A stretch of 64,000 nt of DNA from Nonomuraea glycinis. Its GTDB lineage: Bacteria; Actinomycetota; Actinomycetes; Streptosporangiales; Streptosporangiaceae. Positions 51,365-59,360 of this stretch are shown here, one piece after another. The position numbers were made by a program, and so were the translations under genes. The stretch spans positions 331,988 to 395,987 of the forward strand of contig NZ_BMNK01000002.1 in the NCBI RefSeq assembly GCF_014646515.1, read 5' to 3'. Position 1 is the stretch's first letter, and each line of letters starts with the position of its first letter. The notes under the pieces are model-generated. The model saw only the letters and a program-made list of their open reading frames with translations, searched no databases and was not told where the DNA came from.

Positions 51365-51952
51365 ATGTTCAAGCGGCGTATCGCTGTGCTCGGCGCGGTG
51401 GCGGTGCTGGTGGTCACAGGGCTGGCCGGGTCCGCCATGGCCTCCGGTGAGCCGCCCGTGCCGGGGGCCAAGGTGACGTGCACCACGCTCGACGGCAAGC
51501 CCGTGGACGTCCGGCTCGCCGAGGCTCGGCGGGCGGGCGATGACGGGCGCGCCCTCCCGGCGATCCCCGACGGCGAGGCCCGGCGGGCGGGCGTTGCGGG
51601 GCGCACCTCCGCCGGAGTCCCGTCCGACGACGAGCTCCGCAAGCTCGAGAAGAGCGGGGTGCGCTTGATGAAGCTCCCCGACGGCGGGGTGGCCGTGGAA
51701 GCGGTGCCGGCCTCCGAGCTAACGGCGGACGGTGCGGCGGCTCGCGTCACGGCGCCGCTTGAGGGCACGGCGCCGCTTGAGGGCACGGCGTCGTCTGGGG
51801 ACACGGCGAAGTTCCAAGCCACGGCGCCGCTGCGGACCACGGACGCGGACGGCAAGCCGTTCGTCGTGCGGGGCAAGGACAGCAACGGCAAGGCCGTCGA
51901 CGTGACGAAGCCGAAGGGTGAGGGCATCCTCTGCAAGGCCGTGAAGGAGTGA
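51365..51952 (+). CDS. Secreted low-complexity protein
   Basis: A 195-residue precursor with a signal peptide (MFKRRIAVLGAVAVLVVTGL; cleavage near SAMA, about residue 27). The mature protein contains a CTTLDGKPVDVRLAEA strand, repeats EARRAG, an 18-bp tandem duplication giving PLEGTA twice, and a second Cys at ILCKAVKE. A single disulfide is possible. No domain is recognised. GAAGGAGACTTC precedes the ATG. Its promoter carries the putative OmpR boxes, so it is a likely target of the two-component system on the other strand. Confidence 0.75.
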   Translation: MFKRRIAVLGAVAVLVVTGLAGSAMASGEPPVPGAKVTCTTLDGKPVDVRLAEARRAGDDGRALPAIPDGEARRAGVAGRTSAGVPSDDELRKLEKSGVRLMKLPDGGVAVEAVPASELTADGAAARVTAPLEGTAPLEGTASSGDTAKFQATAPLRTTDADGKPFVVRGKDSNGKAVDVTKPKGEGILCKAVKE

Positions 51953-51957
51953 CCTGA

Positions 51958-51996
51958 CGCGGCCGCCGCGCGACCCGGGGGCGGGCGGCGGCCGCG
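51958..51996 (+). terminator. Terminator hairpin after the secreted protein
   Basis: A 12-bp GC stem, CGCGGCCGCCGC (51958-51969) and GCGGCGGCCGCG (51985-51996), with a 15-nt loop, lies five bases after the stop codon. Confidence 0.75.
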
Positions 51997-52039
51997 CGGG
52001 GCTTCCCTCAGCGGGTCGTACGGGATGTCCATCGGCGAG

Positions 52040-52115
52040 CCAGGTGGGCCAGGTGGGCCAGGTGTCCAGGTGCCAGGTGGGCCAGGTGGATCAGGTGATT
52101 CGGGTGGGTCGCGGG
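52040..52115. repeat. Short G-rich tandem repeats
   Basis: Seven or eight imperfect copies of a 9-10-bp unit, CCAGGTGGG or close variants (CCAGGTGTC, TCAGGTGAT, TCGGGTGGG), directly after the stop of the minus-strand gene at 52116. The spacing is too short and irregular for a CRISPR array. Slipped-strand expansion is the likely origin. Confidence 0.8.
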
Positions 52116-53192
52116 TCAGGTGGGGAAGGACGGGTGGGGGCCCAGGGCCCAGTATTCGAACAGGCCGTGGCCGGTCAGTCCGCCGTACTCGAAGCGGCCG
52201 ACGGCGTCCACCATGCCCCACATCCGGCCGGCGTCCTTGGGCAGGGTGTAGGTGACGCCCTGCACGACGGGCCCCTCGCCCTGGTACATGCCGTGCTTCC
52301 AGCCCGGCTCCAGGCCGTAACCCGTGCCGGCCATCAGGTGGACGGGCAGGACAGGGGTGCAGTGCACGTCGAACGGCTTGCCGCCCGGCGGCGAGAAGGT
52401 GATCGTGGCCTCGACGACGTCACGGGTGCCGGGGGCGTACCCGGGCCGGTATTCCGGCCGGCCCAGATACTCCTCCTCGCGCCCGTCGGACCACACCCTG
52501 GTGGCCGCTTCGAGCACGCGGCGGCCCCGCTCGTCCTCCTGGATGACGCAGAGGATGGCGTGGTCGCCGAAGCTCATCGGCGCGTACAGCCAGTAGAACG
52601 TCCCCGCGTTCTTCGCCTGGATGCCGGGCGGCTCGGGCTCGCCGACGGGCCTGACGCCCCAGGAGCGGTCACGGGTGCCCTGCCAGCGATCCGGGGTGAT
52701 CGCGAGCTCCTGCTCCCCGACCGTGATCGTGCCCGACCAGCGTCCCGTCTGCGCCAGCCGTACCGAGTCGAACACGACGCGCTCCTGCCACCGGACGAAG
52801 TGCCGGGGTTCGAGCGTCGCCGGGATCGTGCCCTCCCAGGTGAGGTCGAAGGACAGGCCATGCTCGTTCGGCTCCAGGACGACCCGGAGCCTTTTGAGCC
52901 CTTCGATGATCTCCACCCGGAAAGGGCCGATCTCGGTGTCCAGCCGGTCCACGCCGAGCTCCCGGGAGGCCCGGACGACCCGGTGCAGGTCCTGATGGCG
53001 GACGCAGGCGAAGGCGTCGGTGACGCCCAGGTTCGGGTACTGGCCGAGCCCGACGATCAGCATTAGCTCGTCGGTGCCGGCGTGGCAGTTGAAGTAGTAG
53101 CGGTCGTAGAAGTTGCGGTCGGAGGTGGTCACGTGCCGCATGACCTGAGCCGCCTGATGGATGGGATAGTCGTCGAGCGGTGACAGCACCAT
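52116..53192 (-). CDS. AttH/lipocalin-like conserved hypothetical protein
   Basis: A 358-residue soluble beta-rich protein: MVLSPLDDYPIHQAAQVMRH, DRNFYDRYYFNCHAGTDELM, RDRSWGVRPVG and GYGLEPGWKHGMYQGEGPVV. The repeated HxxW/Y and the two-lobed strand pattern resemble the carotenoid-synthase-like/AttH family of twin lipocalin proteins seen in mycobacteria and actinomycetes, often near lipid metabolism genes. No function is known. The start is preceded by a palindrome CAAGCGCTTG 14-23 bases upstream and has no clear ribosome site, so the transcript may be leaderless. Confidence 0.65.
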   Translation of the reverse strand: MVLSPLDDYPIHQAAQVMRHVTTSDRNFYDRYYFNCHAGTDELMLIVGLGQYPNLGVTDAFACVRHQDLHRVVRASRELGVDRLDTEIGPFRVEIIEGLKRLRVVLEPNEHGLSFDLTWEGTIPATLEPRHFVRWQERVVFDSVRLAQTGRWSGTITVGEQELAITPDRWQGTRDRSWGVRPVGEPEPPGIQAKNAGTFYWLYAPMSFGDHAILCVIQEDERGRRVLEAATRVWSDGREEEYLGRPEYRPGYAPGTRDVVEATITFSPPGGKPFDVHCTPVLPVHLMAGTGYGLEPGWKHGMYQGEGPVVQGVTYTLPKDAGRMWGMVDAVGRFEYGGLTGHGLFEYWALGPHPSFPT

Positions 53193-53205
53193 GCCGCCGT
53201 TGTAA

Positions 53206-53215
53206 CAAGCGCTTG
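53206..53215. promoter_or_regulatory. TetR-type palindrome CAAGCGCTTG upstream of the AttH-like gene
   Basis: The 10-bp perfect palindrome CAAGCGCTTG, extended imperfectly as AACAAGCGCTTGGTA, lies 14-23 bases upstream of the ATG at 53192 and beside the LCP stop. Palindromes with CAAGCNNGCTTG or CAAGCGCTTG core are common operators of TetR repressors of fatty-acid and lipid genes in actinobacteria. No TetR gene is adjacent. Confidence 0.5.
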
Positions 53216-53223
53216 GTAGAGGG

Positions 53224-54627
53224 TCAACCGGCGCAGGTGTCGTGGGTGGCGTCGAACCCCTTCAGCGCATCGCTGTCGCCCGGGTTCAGCGCCTTCAGGC
53301 CCCGCCAGTCGTCGCCGATCACCAGCACCAGCCGCGTGGTCCGCGCCTGGCCGACCAGCTTGGGCGAGGCCGCCAGCAGATCCTTGGCGAGCGTGGGCAC
53401 CCGCGTCTCGCCGTTCGGACCGTACAGGATCATTGACTTCCGGTACGGCTTCCGCGGCGTGTCGCCGATCTTGGTGATGTGGTAGCCGCGCTGCTCCAGC
53501 GCGGCCGCGACCTGCCCGCCCAGGCCACTGCGGTAGGTGCCGTTGCGCAGCTCCACCTGCACCTTCGACCTCGGCACCTTGGACTGCCCGCCTTTGACCT
53601 CGGCCGGCTCGGCGTCCGTGGCGACGATGTCGAACAGCCTGCCCGCCTGAGGCTGCACCCACTCCACCCGGCCCGGCTGGCTGACCGAGTAGTGCCACGG
53701 CGTGGTGATGAAGTGGATCCGCCCGGCGTTCAGCCCCTGGAGGCTCAGGGCCAGGTCCTTCATGACCCCCGGGGTCAGCTCCGGGTCGGTGGTGACGGCC
53801 TTGGTGCCCGCGTCCAGGACGCTCAGCAGGCGGGCCGGGTCCGTGAGCGTCTGGCCGCTCATCACCTTCTTCACCATCGAGGCGACGAACATCTGCTGGC
53901 GCTGGATCCGGCCGATGTCGGAGCCGTCGCCGAAGCTGTAGCGGGCCCGCACGTAGCCGAGCGACTGCTCGCCGTTGAGCGACTGCCGTCCGGCGTGCAG
54001 GTGCAGCATCGCCTTGTCGTCGTCGACCCGCTCCGGCAGGCAGACCTCGACGCCGCCCACGGCGTCCACGATGCCCTTGAAGCCGGTGAAGTCCACCTTG
54101 ACGAAGTGGTCGATGTGGATCCCGGTGAGCGTCTCGACGGTCTTCCAGGTGCAGGCGATGCCCCCGGAGTTGAACGATTCGTTGATCATGCCGAGGTGGG
54201 GCTGCTGGCCGGGCAGGCCGTTCCGCGCGCGGCAGGCCGGCAGCTGGACCATCGAGTCGCGCGGGAAGCTGATCACCATCGCGTTGTCGCGCTTGGAGGA
54301 CAGGTGCGCGAGCATGATCGTGTCGGTGCGCTCGCCGTCGATGCGGTGGCCGTATCGGGCGTTCTTGCCGTCGCGCTGGTCGGAGCCGACGATCAGCACG
54401 TTCATGGCGGTGCTCGCCACCTTGGCCGGGCGGGCGGTGCCGAGATCCCCGGCGACGTCCTCGTGCTTGAGGTTGCCGGTCAGCTTCAGGAACAGGCCGA
54501 CCCCGGCGCCGACGATCAGCAGCACGACCGTCACCACGCCTACGATCAGCCAGCGGAGCCAGCGGCGCGCGCGCTTCGGCGACGTGCTCGACGGAGATTG
54601 GGGCGCATCGACGAGCCCGCTGCTCAC
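53224..54627 (-). CDS. LCP-family cell-envelope ligase (LytR-CpsA-Psr)
   Basis: A 467-residue membrane protein: short cytoplasmic head, one span (about 30-50), then the LCP domain with NVLIVGSDQRDG, R-rich TDTIMLAHLSSKRDNAMVISFPRDS and RYSFGDGSDIGRIQRQQ motifs (Arg and Asp of the polyprenyl-phosphate site), followed by a C-terminal LytR_C domain (KVQVELRNGTYRSGLGGQVA). These enzymes attach polymers such as arabinogalactan or teichoic acids to peptidoglycan. I take the GTG at 54627 (GGGAGTTAC upstream). It is monocistronic. Confidence 0.92.
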   Translation of the reverse strand: MSSGLVDAPQSPSSTSPKRARRWLRWLIVGVVTVVLLIVGAGVGLFLKLTGNLKHEDVAGDLGTARPAKVASTAMNVLIVGSDQRDGKNARYGHRIDGERTDTIMLAHLSSKRDNAMVISFPRDSMVQLPACRARNGLPGQQPHLGMINESFNSGGIACTWKTVETLTGIHIDHFVKVDFTGFKGIVDAVGGVEVCLPERVDDDKAMLHLHAGRQSLNGEQSLGYVRARYSFGDGSDIGRIQRQQMFVASMVKKVMSGQTLTDPARLLSVLDAGTKAVTTDPELTPGVMKDLALSLQGLNAGRIHFITTPWHYSVSQPGRVEWVQPQAGRLFDIVATDAEPAEVKGGQSKVPRSKVQVELRNGTYRSGLGGQVAAALEQRGYHITKIGDTPRKPYRKSMILYGPNGETRVPTLAKDLLAASPKLVGQARTTRLVLVIGDDWRGLKALNPGDSDALKGFDATHDTCAG

Positions 54628-54778
54628 GTAACTCCCAAAGGGTGACGAAGCCAACGGGCAGCCGCCCTCGGCATCTGCGGAATCCGGCCGGTCGAGTGTA
54701 CTTAAGGCAGGCCACCGGGCATGTGAGGTCCGCTAGATCGGCGTGCTTGCCCCGATCTCACCGGCATCGTCTCGGGGC

Positions 54779-55045
54779 TCAGTCCGGCAGCGGGATCCGG
54801 AGCGAGACGGTGCCGCGCAGGTCGAGCCAGGCCGCGCCGGGGCCGCGTACCAGGCGCAGCACCACCTCCTCGCAGCCGGGACAGCGAGCCACCAGCCCGG
54901 GGCCGGGACCGTACACGCGCAGGGCGGCGAGGGGCCCGGTCAGCCCGCAGTGCGCGCACCGGCCGACGGCCGTGGTGGCGTCGAAGGTGAAGAGCTCGCC
55001 GAGCGGGCCCGCCAGGGCGTTGCCGTCGAGGTGTTCGATGGTCAT
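54779..55045 (-). CDS. DUF6510 two-CxxC (zinc-ribbon or rubredoxin-like) protein
   Basis: An 88-residue protein: MTIEHLDGNALAGPLGELFT, then GRCAHCG and ARCPGCEEV, two CxxC pairs about 24 residues apart, followed by a Trp-Leu-Asp segment and SLRIPLPD. The four Cys could bind zinc or iron. GGAGG precedes the ATG. It is the last gene of a three-gene operon: the upstream gene's stop is two bases away. The role is unknown; a redox-carrier or maturation role is possible (see findings). Confidence 0.75.
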   Translation of the reverse strand: MTIEHLDGNALAGPLGELFTFDATTAVGRCAHCGLTGPLAALRVYGPGPGLVARCPGCEEVVLRLVRGPGAAWLDLRGTVSLRIPLPD

Positions 55046-55047
55046 GG

Positions 55048-55773
55048 TCAGCCTCCGCTGGGGCCGAAGCGTTCGGTACGGACATGCTCGGGCGCGTGCC
55101 CGAGGTCGAGCAGCAGGTCGGCCGCGACCTCGACGAAGCCGGTCGGGCCGCAGACGTAACAGTCGGGCTCGAAGTCGGCGGGCCAGCCGCTCTCGGCCAG
55201 GTCGCCGAGCATGACCCGGCCGGCCTTGCGCGGCCAGTCCTCGGGCGTGGTCCTGGTGTAGAGATAGGTGATGTCCAGCCCCGGCTCGGGGCGGCGCAGC
55301 TCGGCCGCGTAATAGCGGCGGCCGGGGTCGCGCAGCGAGTAGAGCAGCCGGAAAGGCGTCCGGCTGCCCGCCAGCCTGCGCGCCCGGATCATGGCCATCA
55401 GCGGGACGATCCCCGACCCGCCGGCCACCAGCAGCACGGGCGCGCGGCTCTCCGGCCGCCACACGAACCACCCGCCGACCGGCCCGCGGACCTCCACCTG
55501 GTCGCCCACCTCGATGACCTCGGTGAGGTACGGCGACACCTCGCCGTCGTCCACCAGCTCCACGGTCAGCTCGATCCGCTCGCCGTCGGCGGGCGCGGCC
55601 AGGGAGTAGCTGCGCTGGGCGCTGTAGCCGTCGTCGGCGGTCAGCCGCACGTCCAGGTGCTGTCCCGCCAGGTGCCCCGGCCAGCCCGGGACGTCGAGGA
55701 CCAGCGTGCGGGCCGTCGCCGTCTCCGCGCGGACCTCGACGAGCGTCGCCGCCCGCCAGATCAGGCGGCGCAT
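55048..55773 (-). CDS. FAD-dependent ferredoxin reductase-type oxidoreductase
   Basis: A 241-residue protein of the FNR superfamily: FAD motif RSYSLAAP (about 54-61), NAD(P) motif VAGGSGIVPLMAMI (about 116-129) and CGPTGFVE (about 206-213). No iron-sulfur domain is fused. The start ATG is directly after the stop of the molybdoenzyme gene (55774), with no spacing, and its stop is two bases from the DUF6510 start, so all three are cotranslated. It probably moves electrons between NAD(P)H and the other two proteins. Confidence 0.9.
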   Translation of the reverse strand: MRRLIWRAATLVEVRAETATARTLVLDVPGWPGHLAGQHLDVRLTADDGYSAQRSYSLAAPADGERIELTVELVDDGEVSPYLTEVIEVGDQVEVRGPVGGWFVWRPESRAPVLLVAGGSGIVPLMAMIRARRLAGSRTPFRLLYSLRDPGRRYYAAELRRPEPGLDITYLYTRTTPEDWPRKAGRVMLGDLAESGWPADFEPDCYVCGPTGFVEVAADLLLDLGHAPEHVRTERFGPSGG

Positions 55774-56373
55774 TCAGTCGCCCTCGTAGCGCTGCTCGCG
55801 CCATGGGTCGCCGTAGTTGTGGTAGCCGGCGGTCTCCCAGAAGCCCGGCCAGTCCTCGTTCGTCAGCCGGATGCCGCGCACCCACTTGGCCGACTTCCAG
55901 AAGTAGAGGTGCGGCACCAGCAGCCGGACCGGCCCGCCGTGCCTGGGCTCCAGCTCCTCGCCGTCATAGCGGTAGGCGAGCCACGCCTTGCCGTCGAGCA
56001 GGTCCTCCAGCGGCAGGTTGGTGGTGTAGCCGCCGTAGGAGTAGACCTGCGCGTACTCGACGCTCGTCTCCACGTCCTCGAAGAGCGTGTCCAGTGAGAC
56101 GCCCTCCCAGTTGGTGTCGAACTTGCTCCACTTGGTGACGCAGTGGATGTCCACCGTCGGCGTCTCGGCCGGCAGCGCCGTCAGCTCCGGCCAGGTCCAC
56201 CGGTGGGTCTGCCCGGTCTCGGTGTCGATGGCGAACTCCCACCGGTCCAGCGGAACGCGCGGGGTCGGCCCGGCGGACAGCACGGGGAAGCCGTGCTCCA
56301 GGTATTGGCCGGGTGGCAGCCGGTCGCCACCCTCTGTCCGGCGGCCCCGGAAGCCGCGCGAGATGATGCCCAT
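55774..56373 (-). CDS. Sulfite oxidase-like molybdopterin oxidoreductase (cytoplasmic)
   Basis: A 199-residue protein of the oxidoreductase molybdopterin-binding family (PF00174). The Mo-ligand Cys lies in VDIHCVTKWSKFD (about residues 85-97), and VYSYGGYTTNLPLEDLLDGK and HGGPVRLLVPHLYFWKSAKW are the cofactor-binding strands. There is no signal peptide and no haem or dimerisation domain, so this is the short, soluble form. It is the first gene of the cassette with a flavin reductase and DUF6510. The substrate (sulfite, S- or N-oxide, or other) is unknown. Confidence 0.9.
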   Translation of the reverse strand: MGIISRGFRGRRTEGGDRLPPGQYLEHGFPVLSAGPTPRVPLDRWEFAIDTETGQTHRWTWPELTALPAETPTVDIHCVTKWSKFDTNWEGVSLDTLFEDVETSVEYAQVYSYGGYTTNLPLEDLLDGKAWLAYRYDGEELEPRHGGPVRLLVPHLYFWKSAKWVRGIRLTNEDWPGFWETAGYHNYGDPWREQRYEGD

Positions 56374-56471
56374 GGGCTCACCATCGCATCTGTCCGGTAC
56401 GTCGCGCATTACCTAAAGCTGGTCATTTCCGATCATTTGACCTCGGGGAGCCGCTGCCTCAACGCGGCCGA

Positions 56472-56960
56472 TCAGCTGCCGGGCAGGCAGGCCGGGCGGC
56501 GGTCGGAGGTGGGCCAGACATAGTCGAGGTCGTCCGGTTCCTCCTGGCCGAACAGCGGGCGGTAGTGGTCCGGGGCCTTGCGGAGCAGGGCCGAGCGGTG
56601 ACTGCGGTGGAGGGCGGGCTCGCCCAGCCAGCCGGGCAGCTCGCCGGCCAGCGCCAGCTCCGGCTGGGAGCGTACGTCCGGCCGGCCGCAGTGCTCGGCC
56701 AACTCGCGCGTCATCGTGTCGGCGCAGGTGTCGGCGCGGCCGGTCGAGCACCAGTGACGGCAGATCTCCAGGCCGTAGCGCACCAGCGCTTCCTCGTATC
56801 CGGCCCACATCTTCACCGCGGGGTGATGCCGCCAGCCGTAGCCGGGAACGGTCAGCGCGCGCAGGATCTGCAGGGCCTCGACCCGCTGCTTGCCCAGGCG
56901 CAGCGGGTCGAGCACCGCCGCCGAACTGGCGAAGTCCGGAAATGGCAGGAAAGTTTGCAT
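56472..56960 (-). CDS. MSMEG_6728-family protein (pyrimidine-dimer-glycosylase-like)
   Basis: A 162-residue protein: MQTFLPFPDFASSAAVLDPL, RLGKQRVEALQILRAL, HHPAVKMWAGYEEALVRYGL and EPALHRSHRSALLRKAPDHY. This is the MSMEG_6728 pattern, related to T4 endonuclease V-like (Pyr_excise) proteins. DNA glycosylase activity is plausible but unproven. It stands 98 bp after the molybdoenzyme gene start on the same strand, with no overlap. Confidence 0.85.
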   Translation of the reverse strand: MQTFLPFPDFASSAAVLDPLRLGKQRVEALQILRALTVPGYGWRHHPAVKMWAGYEEALVRYGLEICRHWCSTGRADTCADTMTRELAEHCGRPDVRSQPELALAGELPGWLGEPALHRSHRSALLRKAPDHYRPLFGQEEPDDLDYVWPTSDRRPACLPGS

Positions 56961-56984
56961 GGCGAGCCTTTCGATCTCGGCCGG

Positions 56985-57737
56985 TCAGTCGCGGTCGCGG
57001 GTGGTCCGTACTGCCTCGGGTTCGATTCCCTCGATGGCCGGTTTCAGGGGTTTGCGGCCCTGTTCGCGGCGCCAGGTCTCGAACGCGGCCACGGTGCCGG
57101 CGAGCACGGCCACGCCGAGCATGACGCCGGCGACGACGTCGCTGACCCAGTGCACGGCGAGCGCGACCCTGGTGTAGGCCACCGACGCCACCAGGAGCCA
57201 GGCGAGGGCCCAGGTGAGCAGCCGTCCCCAGGCCGGCAGCCTGGGCAGGATGAGCAGGACGAGCACGCCCGCGCCGAGAGTCACGTGCAGCGCGTGCCCG
57301 GAGGGGAAGGCCTCGCCCGGCGCCAGCGCCACGGGGTCGGGCAGGCTCGGCCTGGCCCGCGAGACGATGATCTTCAGGACGAAGCCGAGCAGCCCGCCCA
57401 CGATGATCGTGGTGGCCGCCCAGACGGCGACCCGGCGGGCGCCCCGGACCCACAGCCAGACGGCCGCCGCGATGACCACGAGACGCCAGGTGAACGGCCC
57501 GAACACGTCGGTCCACACGATGAGCAGCCGGGTCACGCCGGGATGGGCCAGCGCGTACTGGTGCAGGTCCCTGGCCACCCGCGCGTCCAGCGGGTTGAGC
57601 GGCAGCTTGGCCAGGACGAGCAGCAGCATGAACGGGATCATGACGAGCGTGACCGTGACGGAGGCGACCGTCAGCCGCGCCCCCAGTCCGCCGTCGCCGT
57701 AGGAGCGGATCGCCTTCCAGCTCTGTAGCCCCATCAA
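56985..57737 (-). CDS. PAP2-family phosphatase
   Basis: A 250-residue membrane protein with six spans and the three phosphatase motifs KIIVSRARPSLPDP (about 122-135), FPSGHALHVTLGAG (about 143-156) and RVALAVHWVSDVVAGVM (about 190-206). Such proteins dephosphorylate lipid phosphates, e.g. undecaprenyl pyrophosphate or phosphatidate. M1 and M2 are both possible starts. Followed by the glycosylase-like gene, 24 bp downstream, in one transcription unit. Confidence 0.92.
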   Translation of the reverse strand: MMGLQSWKAIRSYGDGGLGARLTVASVTVTLVMIPFMLLLVLAKLPLNPLDARVARDLHQYALAHPGVTRLLIVWTDVFGPFTWRLVVIAAAVWLWVRGARRVAVWAATTIIVGGLLGFVLKIIVSRARPSLPDPVALAPGEAFPSGHALHVTLGAGVLVLLILPRLPAWGRLLTWALAWLLVASVAYTRVALAVHWVSDVVAGVMLGVAVLAGTVAAFETWRREQGRKPLKPAIEGIEPEAVRTTRDRD

Positions 57738-57781
57738 CGGCGGCTACCCGAACGGGCGGCGACCATTCCAGGGGCGGGGTT

Positions 57782-58018
57782 TCAGCGGCGGCGCTGCTTG
57801 AGGTGGTGGCTGATGAGGGCCGCGGCGCAGCCGATGACGACGATGGCCGACGGCAGGCCCGCCACCAGGCTCCAGCCCTCGATCGTGTTGGCGGTCAGAT
57901 TGATCGCCGAGAACACGACCAGGAGAGTCCAGAGGAGGATGCGCACGGCCGGTCTGCCGGAGGCCGGGGGCTGGGAGGCGTCGTTCAGATCCGCTTCACT
58001 GCTCATAAGGTCGTTCAT
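57782..58018 (-). CDS. Small two-span membrane protein
   Basis: A 78-residue protein: MNDLMSSEADLNDASQPPAS, then two hydrophobic segments (AVRILLWTLLVVFSAINLTA and GLPSAIVVIGCAAALISHHL) and a basic tail KQRRR. No family is recognised. No ribosome site precedes the ATG at 58018, but TATAGC, a possible -10, lies about nine bases upstream, so the mRNA could be leaderless. A longer in-frame start at 58063 is less likely. Divergent from the sensor kinase. Confidence 0.6.
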   Translation of the reverse strand: MNDLMSSEADLNDASQPPASGRPAVRILLWTLLVVFSAINLTANTIEGWSLVAGLPSAIVVIGCAAALISHHLKQRRR

Positions 58019-58091
58019 GTAAAAAACGCTATAGACCAGCAGCAGACGGAAAAATCCTGCCATCTACCCACTAGTAGTAGAGCTGGCTGGA

Positions 58092-59360
58092 ATGACGTTC
58101 AGGTACGGCCTCCGTACAGTGTCGTTGATGATTCGTGACGCCTTCGAGGCCCTCGACCGTCTCGTAGGCGGCCTCGGCACCGCCGTGCTCGCGCTGTTCA
58201 CCGTGGCCTGCTGGGGTATGGTCGGCGCCCTGTGCCTCGTCGGCGTCGGGCTGCCGTTGCTGCCCTTGATGCTGGGGCTGACCAGGCTGGTCGCCGAGAG
58301 GGAGCGGGCCAGGCTGAGCCGCTGGGGCGAGCCCGTGGTGAGCCCCTACCCGGCCGCCCTCCCGGACGCGGGCTGGCGGGACACCCTCCGCGCGGCCCGC
58401 CGCGACCCCGCGACCCGGCGGGACCTGTCCTGGCTGTTCATCCACGCGGTGTCCGGCCTGGTGCTCGGCCTGATCGGTCTGTCACTGCCGATCATGGCGG
58501 TGCGCGACGCCACCTTCCCGCTGTACTGGCGGCTGCTCCCGTCGAACGACATGACCACGGGCTTCGGCATCCCGGTGAGCACCTGGTCCGGCGCGATCGC
58601 CACCTCCCTGGTCAGCCTGGTCTGGCTGGGGATCGTCGTCACGCTCGGCCCCCGGATGGCCCGTCTGCAGGCCTTCCCCGGGCGGCGCCTGCTCACCCCG
58701 CACCCCTCGGTCGACCTGTCGGAGCGCCTCGCGCGGATCACGGCCACCCGGGCGGGCGCCCTGCGCGCGCACGCGGCCGAACTGCGCCGGATCGAGCGCT
58801 CCCTGCACGACGGCGCGCAGAACAGGCTCGTCGCGGTGGTCGTCCTGGTCGCCGCGGCCCGGCGCGCCCTCGCCCGCGACCCGGCGCAGGCCGGCCCCGC
58901 GCTGGAACGCGCCCAGAACGCCGCCGAGCAGGGCCTGCAAGAGCTGCGCGGCGTCGTACGCGGCATCCTGCCGCCCATCCTGGAGGACCGGGGCCTGTCC
59001 GGTGCGCTCAGCGCCCTCGCCTCGGGCTGCGCCGTGCCCTGCGCGCTGACAGTCGGCGAGCTGGGCACCGTCCACCTGCCGCTGTCGGTGGAGGCGACCG
59101 CCTACTTCACCGTCGCCGAGGCCCTGACGAACGTCTCCAAGCACAGCGACGCCCAGCACGTACGGGTAAATGTCGCCTTGCATGGCGATACGCTCCGCAT
59201 CGCGGTGGAGGACGACGGCCGGGGCGGCGCGCACGAAAGCGACGGCTCCGGCCTGGCCGGGATCCGCCGCCGGGTGGAAGCACATGACGGATCATTCACC
59301 CTTACCAGCCCGCCGAACGGGCCGACGAAGATCGAAGTGGAGCTGCCTTGCGTGTCGTGA
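58092..59360 (+). CDS. Sensor histidine kinase with membrane sensor domain, NarL-type
   Basis: A 422-residue kinase. The first 200 residues form a four-span sensor domain (TAVLALFTVACWGMVGALCL, LFIHAVSGLVLGLIGLSLPI) of the PF13796 sensor type. The HisKA_3 acceptor is in RIERSLHDGAQNRLVAVVVL (His about 238), where HDGAQNRL differs from the HDVLAHR-type of the others. N box ALTNVSKHSDAQ and G box GSGLAGIRRRVEAHDG complete the ATPase domain. Its TGA overlaps the regulator by 13 bases. The start at 58092 is preferred; an ATG at 58128 is possible. Confidence 0.9.
   Translation: MTFRYGLRTVSLMIRDAFEALDRLVGGLGTAVLALFTVACWGMVGALCLVGVGLPLLPLMLGLTRLVAERERARLSRWGEPVVSPYPAALPDAGWRDTLRAARRDPATRRDLSWLFIHAVSGLVLGLIGLSLPIMAVRDATFPLYWRLLPSNDMTTGFGIPVSTWSGAIATSLVSLVWLGIVVTLGPRMARLQAFPGRRLLTPHPSVDLSERLARITATRAGALRAHAAELRRIERSLHDGAQNRLVAVVVLVAAARRALARDPAQAGPALERAQNAAEQGLQELRGVVRGILPPILEDRGLSGALSALASGCAVPCALTVGELGTVHLPLSVEATAYFTVAEALTNVSKHSDAQHVRVNVALHGDTLRIAVEDDGRGGAHESDGSGLAGIRRRVEAHDGSFTLTSPPNGPTKIEVELPCVS

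Noticed and set aside
52040..52115. CRISPR-like short repeats
   Set aside because: Units of 9-10 bp without spacers; simple tandem repeat.
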